Assembly: GCA_039805565.1 (NCBI GenBank)
Contig: JBDLTZ010000324.1
Span: 1 to 26,594, forward strand
Length of the DNA stretch: 26,594 bases
Direction of reading: 5' to 3'
From: CALJIC01 sp039805565
GTDB lineage: Bacteria > Chloroflexota > Chloroflexia > Chloroflexales > Roseiflexaceae
The notes beneath the pieces were generated by a model. That model saw only the letters and a program-made list of their open reading frames with translations, was not told the origin of the DNA and searched no databases. Numbering within the stretch: the first letter of the stretch is position 1; every line of letters begins with the position of its first letter. The position numbers and the translations under genes are program-made. This document shows positions 1 to 5,927 of this stretch, piece by piece.

Positions 1-70
1 GCTGAGGACTGAGGACTGTGGACTGAGTGCTGAGGACTGAGGACTGAGTGCTGAGTGCTGAGTCTTGAGG
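1..70 (+). repeat. Heptamer tandem array, consensus RCTGAGK (10 units)
   Basis: Ten consecutive 7-bp units can be read from base 1 (GCTGAGG, ACTGAGG, ACTGTGG, ACTGAGT and so on). Nine of the ten carry TGAG. Because 7 is not a multiple of 3, the TGA triplets fall in all three forward frames within any three units. The array faces a second array in the opposite orientation at 93-155, with a 22-bp spacer. It probably lies downstream of a plus-strand gene that ends left of the window. The function is unknown. Confidence 0.85.
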
Positions 71-92
71 CTGGCGACGAAAGGCACGCCCG

Positions 93-155
93 CTCAAGAC
101 TCAGCACTCAAGACTCACGACTCGTGGCTTGTGGCTCACGACTCACGGCTTGAGA
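93..155 (-). repeat. Heptamer tandem array, reverse orientation (9 units), overlapping the 3' end of the HAD gene
   Basis: Nine 7-bp units read on the minus strand as TCTCAAG, CCGTGAG, TCGTGAG, CCACAAG, CCACGAG, TCGTGAG, TCTTGAG, TGCTGAG, TCTTGAG. The units are more diverged than those of the array at 1-70. The last five sense codons and the TGA stop of the HAD hydrolase lie inside this array, so the repeat supplies the end of the reading frame. Confidence 0.8.
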
Positions 156-819
156 GCCACTCCGCGAGCCCGGCGAGGCTGCGGACCTCTGCCAGAGGCG
201 GCGGCTCCCCTGGCGGGAGCGGCTCACCCGAGCGGTTGACCCACACCGCCGGGAGCCCGAGGTGACCGGCCGGAGCGATGTCGTGGAAGTGGCTCTGCGC
301 CGCGTGAAGCCAGCGCAGCCCACCGATCCGCTCGCGCGCCGTAAGAAAGTGGGCGTGGCTGGGCTTGTAGGCCCGCACCTGCTGCGCGGTGACCACCACC
401 GGGAACTCTACCGCGAAGTGGCGCAGCGTCTGCGCCAGCAGGTCGTCGTCCACATTGGAGAGGATGCCGAGGCGGTAGCCGGCGGCGGCCAAGCGCTCGA
501 GCGCCGGGTTGGTGTCCGCGAAGGGCGGCCAGGCCGGTAGGCTTGCGGCGAAGCGGGCCGCCGCCGCCGTATCCATCGGCCAGCCCACCTCCGCCGCCGC
601 CCGCCGCGCCGTCTCCGCCAGCACCTCGCGGTAGCTGTGGAACCGCGCCGCCGCCTCGACCTCCGGCTCGATCTCCAGGTAGGCGGCCGTGGCCACTCGC
701 GGGTCCACCGGCACGCCCGCCTGTTCCGCGAGCGCGGCGAACGACTCCCGGATGCCGGTCTCCCAGTCGATCAGCGTACCGTAGCAGTCGAACGTGATAA
801 CATCGTAGTCGGCGGGCAT
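136..819 (-). CDS. HAD-superfamily hydrolase, 2-haloacid dehalogenase-like
   Basis: This 227-aa cytoplasmic protein has the HAD Rossmann fold and a cap domain. Motif I is FDCYGTL with the predicted nucleophile Asp11 and Thr15. Arg41 follows, motif II is ILSNVDDD with Ser121-Asn122, motif III Lys is Lys152 in AYKPSHAHF, and the motif IV acid is Asp180 in SHFHDIAPAG. The CYGTL form, Arg41 and the SxFHD tail are typical of type II haloacid dehalogenases, but many relatives act on phosphoesters, so the substrate is open. The ATG at 819 is preferred over an upstream GTG (834) because GGAGAGG sits 6 nt before it. The final residues SSRES are encoded by the heptamer repeat at 93-155, which suggests the original C terminus was replaced or extended by repeat insertion. 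Confidence 0.85.
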   Translation of the reverse strand: MPADYDVITFDCYGTLIDWETGIRESFAALAEQAGVPVDPRVATAAYLEIEPEVEAAARFHSYREVLAETARRAAAEVGWPMDTAAAARFAASLPAWPPFADTNPALERLAAAGYRLGILSNVDDDLLAQTLRHFAVEFPVVVTAQQVRAYKPSHAHFLTARERIGGLRWLHAAQSHFHDIAPAGHLGLPAVWVNRSGEPLPPGEPPPLAEVRSLAGLAEWLSSRES

Positions 820-896
820 AGCGCACCTCTCCACAGGCTCTACGCGGCGTCCTGCCTAGTGTAGACCTGCGGGCTGCGCCCGTCAACCAGCGATGC

Positions 897-1664
897 CTAG
901 TGCGTGTCCGCCACGTACGGCTGGTGCAGCTGCACCGGCTCGCTCTTGCGGCGCGAACGCAGGTTCAGCATCTCCACCAGCACCGAGAAGCCCATCGCGA
1001 AGTAGATGTAGCCCTTTGGGATGTGCTGGTCCAGCCCTTCGGCCACCAGCGACATACCGATCAGCAGCAGGAAGCTCAGCGCGAGCATCTTGACCGTCGG
1101 GTGGCGGTTGACGAAGTTGCTGATCGGGCCGGCGGCGAAGAGCATGATCACCACCGCGATGATCACCGCGGTGATCATCACGGCGACCTCGTCCACCATG
1201 CCCACGGCGGTGATGACCGAGTCCAGCGAGAAGACGATGTCGAGCAGCAGGATCTGGATGATCACCGAGGTGAACGAGGCGACGGCCGGCGCCGCTCCCC
1301 CGTGCTCGGCGCCCTCGAGGCGCTCGTGGATCTCGAAGGTGGCCTTACCGAGCAGGAACAGCCCGCCCACCAGCAGCACCAGGTCGCGGCCGGAGATGCC
1401 GCGCGCCTCTTCGCTCATCAGCGGGAGGGGCAGCTCGAACAGCGGCGTCGTGAGCCCCACGAGCCAGGAGAGGGAGAGGAGCAGCAAGATGCGCGTGATG
1501 AGCGCGAGCCCGAGTCCCACCTGGCGCGCCCGCGCCTGCTGCTCCTGCGGCAGCTTTCCCGCCAGGATCGAGATGAAGATGATGTTGTCGATGCCGAGCA
1601 CGATCTCCAGCACCGTGAGCGTGAGCAGCCCGACCCACACGTCCGGGTTAAGAAGCCAGTCCAT
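897..1664 (-). CDS. TerC-family integral membrane protein
   Basis: A 255-aa polytopic inner-membrane protein with about seven hydrophobic segments. It has the two acidic intramembrane signatures of the TerC/Alx/YkoY family: LEIVLGIDN (Glu20, Asp26) and LDIVFSLDSV (Asp142, Asp148). Family members are linked to metal homeostasis, especially manganese export, and to tellurite resistance. Which ion is moved here cannot be told. The ATG at 1664 is chosen because GGAGGG lies 6 nt upstream. A longer frame from 1694 lacks a comparable ribosome binding site. The C terminus is a basic segment (LRSRRKSEP) followed by a His-containing tail. The gene is monocistronic and divergent from the E1-alpha gene. 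I saw no obvious yybP-ykoY manganese riboswitch in its leader. Confidence 0.88.
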   Translation of the reverse strand: MDWLLNPDVWVGLLTLTVLEIVLGIDNIIFISILAGKLPQEQQARARQVGLGLALITRILLLLSLSWLVGLTTPLFELPLPLMSEEARGISGRDLVLLVGGLFLLGKATFEIHERLEGAEHGGAAPAVASFTSVIIQILLLDIVFSLDSVITAVGMVDEVAVMITAVIIAVVIMLFAAGPISNFVNRHPTVKMLALSFLLLIGMSLVAEGLDQHIPKGYIYFAMGFSVLVEMLNLRSRRKSEPVQLHQPYVADTH

Positions 1665-1703
1665 GCACTCCCTCCACAATCGGTCGTTCGTCACAGGTCA
1701 CAC

Positions 1704-1733
1704 GAGACCGTGAACCCGCCGGTCTCTATTGTA
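1704..1733 (-). promoter_or_regulatory. Candidate -10 box and inverted repeat upstream of the TerC gene
   Basis: On the minus strand TACAAT (1733-1728) resembles a -10 box, but I see no convincing -35. It is followed at once by a perfect 7-bp inverted repeat, GAGACCG-N9-CGGTCTC (1704-1726). The repeat could be an operator or a leader hairpin in the TerC transcript. Confidence 0.3.
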
Positions 1734-1802
1734 CTTGAGCTCGCACGCTGCCTCTTGCCCTGCGGTGAGGGCGTGGGGCAGGGGGCGCGGCTCGCTCGGG
1801 TG

Positions 1803-1811
1803 TGGTATAGT
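1803..1811 (+). promoter_or_regulatory. Candidate extended -10 promoter for the E1-alpha gene
   Basis: TGGTATAGT matches an extended -10 element (TGn followed by TATAGT at 1806-1811). No -35 is recognisable at 17 bp, as is common for extended -10 promoters. A start near 1818 would give a leader of about 35 nt. No clear Shine-Dalgarno precedes the ATG at 1853. Confidence 0.4.
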
Positions 1812-1852
1812 AGTACCGCCGAACCACCCTATTACAAGAATCGATCCAGATA

Positions 1853-2869
1853 ATGGCTCTCGATCCGTCTGCTCCGGCGACACCTCCCCACGAGCGGCTC
1901 GGCCTGACCCGCGAGCGGCTGCTGGACGTGCTCTGCGCCATGGCCCGCGCCCGCGAGGTGGACGACCGCCTCTGGCTGCTGAGCCGCCAGGGACGCGTCC
2001 ACTTCGTGATCACCTCCGCCGGCCACGAGGCGGCCCAGGTGGGCTGTGCGCTGGCCGTCCGCGCCGGGCACGACTACGTGGTGCCCTACTACCGCGACAT
2101 GGCGCTGTGCATGGCGCTTGGTCAGACCCCGCGCGACACGCTGCTGCACTCCATGGGTCGCGCGGCCGACCCGTCGAGCGGCGGGCGGCAGATGTTCGGC
2201 CACTTCAGCAGCCGGCAGCTGCGGATCGTGAGCGGATCGAGCTCGGTTGGCAGCCACCCTATACACGCGGTGGGCCTGGCGCTTGCCTTCCGCGCCCGCC
2301 GCGAGTCGGACATCGCCGCGATGACGCTGTTCGGCGAGGGCGCCACGGCCGAGGGCGCCTGGCACGAGGCCATGACGATCGCCGGGGTCCACCGGTTACC
2401 GGTGGTGTTCGTGTGCGAGAACAACGGCTACGCTATCTCGGTGCCGCGGCGGCTCGAGGTGCCGGTGGAGGACATTGCCGCCAAGGCCGCCGGCTACGGC
2501 ATGCCGGGCGTGGTGGTGGACGGCAACGATTTCTTCGCGGTGTACGAGGCGGCGTGTGAGGCGATGGCGCGCGCCAGGGCCGGCGGCGGGCCATCGCTGC
2601 TGGAGTGCAAGACCTACCGGCTCCGGCCGCACTCCAACGCCGACGACGACCGCAAGTACCGCTCGGCGGAGGAGGTGGAGCAGTGGCGCGGCCGCGACCC
2701 GATCCCCCGGCTGGAGCGCTACCTGCTGGAGCACGGCCTGGCCACCCCCGAGGAGATCGCAGCACGGCGGGACGCCATCCGCGCGGAGGTGGACCGTGCC
2801 ACCGAGGAGGCCGACGCCGCGCCGCACCCGCCGCCCGAGAGTATGTTTGAGCACCTGTATGGAGCGTGA
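1853..2869 (+). CDS. 2-oxoacid dehydrogenase E1 component, alpha subunit (branched-chain type)
   Basis: A 338-aa thiamine-diphosphate subunit of an alpha2beta2 E1 enzyme, which decarboxylates a 2-oxoacid and passes the acyl group to E2 lipoyl domains. The ThDP/Mg motif runs from GEG (161-163) to ENN (189-191), with GEG in place of the usual GDG. The stretch HEAMTIAGVHRLPVVF and the NGYAISVP that follows are typical of branched-chain 2-oxoacid dehydrogenase alpha subunits. The HSNADDDRKYRS loop (260-271) matches the regulatory loop of the family. Pyruvate or acetoin dehydrogenase alpha subunits are the alternatives. The partner beta subunit is normally next door. Here the following gene is a sugar isomerase overlapping by 11 bp, and the only beta subunit in the window is at 21015. 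No E2 or E3 is present. Confidence 0.88.
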   Translation: MALDPSAPATPPHERLGLTRERLLDVLCAMARAREVDDRLWLLSRQGRVHFVITSAGHEAAQVGCALAVRAGHDYVVPYYRDMALCMALGQTPRDTLLHSMGRAADPSSGGRQMFGHFSSRQLRIVSGSSSVGSHPIHAVGLALAFRARRESDIAAMTLFGEGATAEGAWHEAMTIAGVHRLPVVFVCENNGYAISVPRRLEVPVEDIAAKAAGYGMPGVVVDGNDFFAVYEAACEAMARARAGGGPSLLECKTYRLRPHSNADDDRKYRSAEEVEQWRGRDPIPRLERYLLEHGLATPEEIAARRDAIRAEVDRATEEADAAPHPPPESMFEHLYGA

Positions 2870-3437
2870 CCTGCTTGCCGGCCTGCTGACGCAGTTCGAT
2901 CCGTACACCGGCGAGGTGCCCGGCGCCCGCCCGACGGTGCGCCGCCTGAGCGACCTGCGCGGCTGCTTCGGCGACGCGGGGGCCTACGAGCGTGCCCTCG
3001 TCGTGGGGGACCCGGTGATCTACACGGTGGTGAACATCGAGCCCCCGGCGGCGCCCGGCGCGCTCGGCTACAGCGTGAACTGTCTGCTGCCCGGGCGCAT
3101 CGGCGCCGAGTACTACCTTACCCGCGGCCACCTGCACGCCGCCCGCGAGGCCGCCGAGGTGTACATCGGCGTGCGCGGTACCGGCGCCCTGCTGCTCCAG
3201 GACGAGCACACGCGCGAGAGCCGCCTCGTCCCGCTCGCGCCGAGCAGCATTGTCTACGTCCCGGGCAGCACCGCCCACCGGACGATCAACACCGGAGATG
3301 TTCCGCTGGTCTACCTGGGCGTCTACCCCGCCGGCGCCGGCCACGACTACGGGGCCGTCGCCCGCTCGGGGTTCCAACACCGGCTGGTAGCCGGCGCGAC
3401 TGGCCCAGAGCTGGTCGCGGCGGCGCCCAAGATGTGA
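2859..3437 (+). CDS. Cupin-type (archaeal-type) glucose-6-phosphate isomerase
   Basis: A 192-aa cupin enzyme predicted to interconvert glucose 6-phosphate and fructose 6-phosphate. It resembles the metal-dependent PGI of Pyrococcus and Thermococcus, not the usual large bacterial PGI. The metal ligands align as His91, His93 and Glu100 in TRGHLHAAREAAEVY and His140 in STAHRTIN. The characteristic YPAGAGHDYG motif is at 156-165. Its length equals the archaeal enzymes (about 190 aa). The ATG at 2859 lies inside the 3' end of the E1-alpha gene (11-bp overlap), so the two are probably translationally coupled. The substrate could be another sugar phosphate, but the motif match is close. Confidence 0.85.
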   Translation: MERDLLAGLLTQFDPYTGEVPGARPTVRRLSDLRGCFGDAGAYERALVVGDPVIYTVVNIEPPAAPGALGYSVNCLLPGRIGAEYYLTRGHLHAAREAAEVYIGVRGTGALLLQDEHTRESRLVPLAPSSIVYVPGSTAHRTINTGDVPLVYLGVYPAGAGHDYGAVARSGFQHRLVAGATGPELVAAAPKM

Positions 3438-3441
3438 CACA

Positions 3442-3471
3442 CCCGCGGTCGCACCGCCTCGGGTGCGCGGG
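3442..3471 (+). terminator. GC-rich stem-loop after the isomerase gene
   Basis: CCCGC (3442-3446) pairs with GCGGG (3467-3471), and inside it GCACC pairs with GGTGC. It starts 4 bp after the isomerase stop codon and ends 20 bp before the next start. There is no T-run, so it may be a Rho-assisted terminator or only an RNA 3'-end stabiliser. Confidence 0.4.
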
Positions 3472-3491
3472 AGATGGCGTGAGGTGAAGCC

Positions 3492-3785
3492 ATGCGACAG
3501 CTCCTGGTCATCGTCGGCCTCGCTGCCGTCGCCCTGGCGCTTGTCGGCGCGATGGGCTACGGCGCCGTCAGCACCGGCACCGTGACGCCGCCGACGGGCA
3601 CGGTGCGCCTGGGGCCGCTGACGGTCATGTCACTGCCCCCCTGCCCGACGATCACCGGCGCGATCATCGGCGCGGGGCGGCGCTGCGGAAGCGCCAGCCC
3701 GTGGTCGGTGTGGGTCGTGTGGCGCGGTCCGGGCGGCGAGCGCTACGAGTGGAAGGTGATCAGCATGGTGCTGAACGGCGGGTGA
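3492..3785 (+). CDS. Small exported hypothetical protein
   Basis: A 97-aa protein with a hydrophobic N-terminal segment (residues 3-24, LLVIVGLAAVALALVGAMGY) that can act as a signal peptide or anchor. The short exported domain contains two cysteines (Cys51, Cys65), which could form a disulfide, and ends in YEWKVISMVLNGG. I recognise no family. GAGGTGA is a reasonable ribosome binding site before the ATG. The gene ends 4 bp before the pentapeptide-repeat gene, so the two are probably one operon and may act together at the membrane. Confidence 0.65.
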   Translation: MRQLLVIVGLAAVALALVGAMGYGAVSTGTVTPPTGTVRLGPLTVMSLPPCPTITGAIIGAGRRCGSASPWSVWVVWRGPGGERYEWKVISMVLNGG

Positions 3786-3789
3786 AGCA

Positions 3790-5169
3790 ATGCTCGAACG
3801 ATCGCACCGCCAGCGAATCTGGCTGGCCGCCATGATTGGGCTGCCGTCGCTGGCGCTGGTGCTCGCCTGCACGTATGTGCTCTTCCTCCGCGACCGGCTC
3901 GGTGCCTGCCCGCCCGACTGCAAGGGGGCCGACTTGCGCGACCGGCCGCTCGGGGGCGTGGACTTCTCGGGGGCCGATCTGCGCGACGCGAACCTCTATG
4001 GGGCCGGCCTGCGGCGGGCGAGCATGGCCGGCGCGCAGCTCTCCTTCGCGAACCTCGAGGGGAGCGACCTGCGCGGGGCGGACCTACGTGGGGCGGACCT
4101 GCGCGGGGCGAACCTCGTCGGGGTGGACCTCACGGAGGCCAACCTCAGCGCGGCGGACCTGCGCGGCGCACGGCTGCGCGGGGCGCGGCTCCCGGCGGCG
4201 GACCTGCGCGGCGCACAGATGCGGGGGGTGGACCTGGCCCTCGCCGACCTGCGCGGGGCCCTGGTTGACGGCGCAACCCAGCTCGACGCGCGCTGGCGGA
4301 CCGTGTGGGAGATCGTCTCCCGGCCGGAGTCTGGGCGCCCCCTGGGCGAGGCGGATCTGCGCGAGGCGTACCTGCGCGACGCCACCCTGACGGGTGCGGA
4401 CCTGACGGGTGCGGACCTGACGGGTGCGGACCTGACGGGGGGACGCCTGAGCCAGGCAGTCGTGGATGACACGACTCGGATCGACCCAAAGTGGCACACT
4501 GTGTGGGACATCCTCACAAACGTTGCGGCTGGGCGCGCGCTAGGGGGGGCCGACCTACGCGGGGCGGACCTGCGCGACGCCTACCTGCGCGACGCCGACC
4601 TGACAGGCGCTGATCTGACAGACGCCAACCTGCGCCTGGCCGACGTGCAGGGAGCGACTCTGAGAGGCGCGGATCTGGCGGGCGCCGACCTCTACGAGGC
4701 CAGCCTGCTGCGTGCGGATCTGGCTGGGGCGGACCTGACTGGAGCGAACCTGACGGGGGCGAACCTGATGGGCGCCGTTCTCGCCGACGCGCTGATTGAC
4801 GCGGCGACCCAGATCGACGAGAAGTGGCGCCTTGCCTGGGAGCTGGCGAGTACCTCCGGCGCAGGCCGCGACCTGCGCGGCGTCAATCTGAGCTGGGCAA
4901 CGCTCCCTGGCGCAGACCTGGCGGGGGCGGACCTGACGGGCGCGGATCTCCGCAGCGCCAATCTGACGAAGGCGGCGCTCGCGGGCGCCTCGCTGGCAGG
5001 GGCAGATCTGCGCTGGGCGAATCTGGCGGGGGCGGACCTGCGGGATACGGACCTGCGGGATACGGACCTGACGGGGGCGGACCTGACGGGTGCGGACCTG
5101 ACGGGTGCTCGACTGGAAGGGGCGAAGGTAGCCGGAGCGACGCTGCCCGAGGGCGCGCCGATGCCGTAG
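3790..5169 (+). CDS. Membrane-anchored pentapeptide-repeat protein with three IDxKW-type inserts
   Basis: A 459-aa protein with an N-terminal transmembrane segment (residues 11-33) followed by A(D/N)LxX pentapeptide repeats from about residue 46 to the end. These predict a right-handed quadrilateral beta-helix outside or along the membrane. The helix is interrupted three times by a related stretch of about 30 residues at 158-188, 223-254 and 334-364. Each begins VD/ID..TQLD, TTRID or ATQID, contains a W(R/H)xxW core (RWRTVWEI, KWHTVWDI, KWRLAWEL), and ends GR.L followed by a new repeat block. The gene follows the small exported protein by 4 bp. The molecular role is unknown. Perfect 15-bp DNA repeats inside the gene suggest recent expansion. 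Confidence 0.88.
   Translation: MLERSHRQRIWLAAMIGLPSLALVLACTYVLFLRDRLGACPPDCKGADLRDRPLGGVDFSGADLRDANLYGAGLRRASMAGAQLSFANLEGSDLRGADLRGADLRGANLVGVDLTEANLSAADLRGARLRGARLPAADLRGAQMRGVDLALADLRGALVDGATQLDARWRTVWEIVSRPESGRPLGEADLREAYLRDATLTGADLTGADLTGADLTGGRLSQAVVDDTTRIDPKWHTVWDILTNVAAGRALGGADLRGADLRDAYLRDADLTGADLTDANLRLADVQGATLRGADLAGADLYEASLLRADLAGADLTGANLTGANLMGAVLADALIDAATQIDEKWRLAWELASTSGAGRDLRGVNLSWATLPGADLAGADLTGADLRSANLTKAALAGASLAGADLRWANLAGADLRDTDLRDTDLTGADLTGADLTGARLEGAKVAGATLPEGAPMP
4387..4440 (+). repeat. 15-bp tandem repeat inside the pentapeptide gene
   Basis: Three identical copies of CTGACGGGTGCGGAC (4387-4431) are followed by a partial copy. Each encodes LTGAD. A similar tract lies near 5068-5110. 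Codon-level identity of neighbouring units points to recent slippage or recombination and not only to selection on the protein. Confidence 0.85.
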
Positions 5170-5482
5170 CGCAACGCACAGAACGCTGAGCAGCCGCACC
5201 ACTCTCCAGCGGCATGCTGAAGGAGGAGCGCTGAACACTGAAGTATCGGGGTGTCAGAACGCCCTACATGCTCCGTGAACCTGTTCAACGCCTCTGCTCA
5301 TCGCTCTAGACAACCGACAGAGTCCTTGCTAGAATGGCTGCGTCACCAGCTTCTCAGAACCAGAGACCTGCGCCGTCGATGGCGCGCTTCAGGCTACCCG
5401 CGCTCGTCGAGAGCGTTACGATTCTTTAGGGTAGGCACCGACATGCCCGTCTGGATTCGCTGCTGTCAGTGAGGACAAACCG
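5170..5482 (+). other. 313-bp intergenic region without a convincing gene
   Basis: I see no credible coding region here. A 73-codon frame at 5251-5472 has no ribosome binding site and an arginine-rich, random-looking product. The stretch GCTGAACACTGAAG (5230-5243) is a two-unit relic of a 7-bp repeat like the heptamer arrays elsewhere. No strong promoter is visible, although the promoter of the following lipoprotein gene should be in this stretch. Confidence 0.6.
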
Positions 5483-5887
5483 ATGCGACGGATGTTTCTG
5501 CTGGTGTTGCTGATGCTCACCGCCTGCGGAGGAGGGGCGCCGAACGCCGGCGCAGGTACGGGTTCCGAGATCATCGCCGCGTTCAAGGCCGCCGGGCTCG
5601 AGGCCGAGGGCGACCGCGTCATGGCGCAGGCCGATTATGGCGATGCCCCCGTGCTCTGCAACGGCTCGCAGTTCTCGCTGCCGAGCTTGGGCGAGGGGAA
5701 GGTCGGGCGCGTGTTCATCTGCGACCGACGCGAGGAGCTGACGTCGCTCAAGACGTACTTCAACGTGCGCGGCCAGGGTAACCCGGATCTGCGCTCGTGG
5801 ACCTTCTCCAAGGAGAACGTGCTGCTGCAGCTCGACGGGAGCATGGCGCGCGAGAAGGCCAAGGAGTACGAGGCTGCCATGCCGTAG
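5483..5887 (+). CDS. Small lipoprotein of unknown function
   Basis: A 134-aa predicted lipoprotein with a short hydrophobic signal and the lipobox LTAC, lipidated at Cys15. A Gly/Ala-rich spacer follows. The mature domain (about residues 28-134) has two cysteines (Cys59, Cys80) and no domain I recognise. The pattern SEIIAAFKAAGL near its start is common in small lipoproteins of unknown function. The C terminus is a charged helix (SMAREKAKEYEAAMP). It converges with the regulator gene, with only 21 bp between stop codons, so the two likely share a bidirectional terminator. Confidence 0.75.
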   Translation: MRRMFLLVLLMLTACGGGAPNAGAGTGSEIIAAFKAAGLEAEGDRVMAQADYGDAPVLCNGSQFSLPSLGEGKVGRVFICDRREELTSLKTYFNVRGQGNPDLRSWTFSKENVLLQLDGSMAREKAKEYEAAMP

Positions 5888-5893
5888 ACCTGC

Positions 5894-5927
5894 CGCCGGG
5901 CCGCATCGTCAGTGCCCCGGCCCGGCG
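5894..5927. terminator. Candidate bidirectional terminator between convergent genes
   Basis: CGCCGGGCC (5894-5902) and GGCCCGGCG (5919-5927) form a perfect 9-bp inverted repeat with a 16-nt loop. It spans the gap between the lipoprotein stop codon and the 3' end of the regulator gene on the other strand. There is no T-run on either side. Confidence 0.45.

Noticed and set aside
1..155. CRISPR array
   Set aside because: The repeats are 7 bp long with no spacers. A CRISPR needs repeats of about 23-47 bp with unique spacers, and no cas gene is present.
1665..1740. yybP-ykoY manganese riboswitch upstream of the TerC gene
   Set aside because: TerC genes often have one, but I could not find its conserved loops in this short leader.
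5251..5472. 73-codon open frame between the pentapeptide and lipoprotein genes
   Set aside because: No ribosome binding site, arginine-rich random-looking product, no recognisable motif, in a region with repeat relics.
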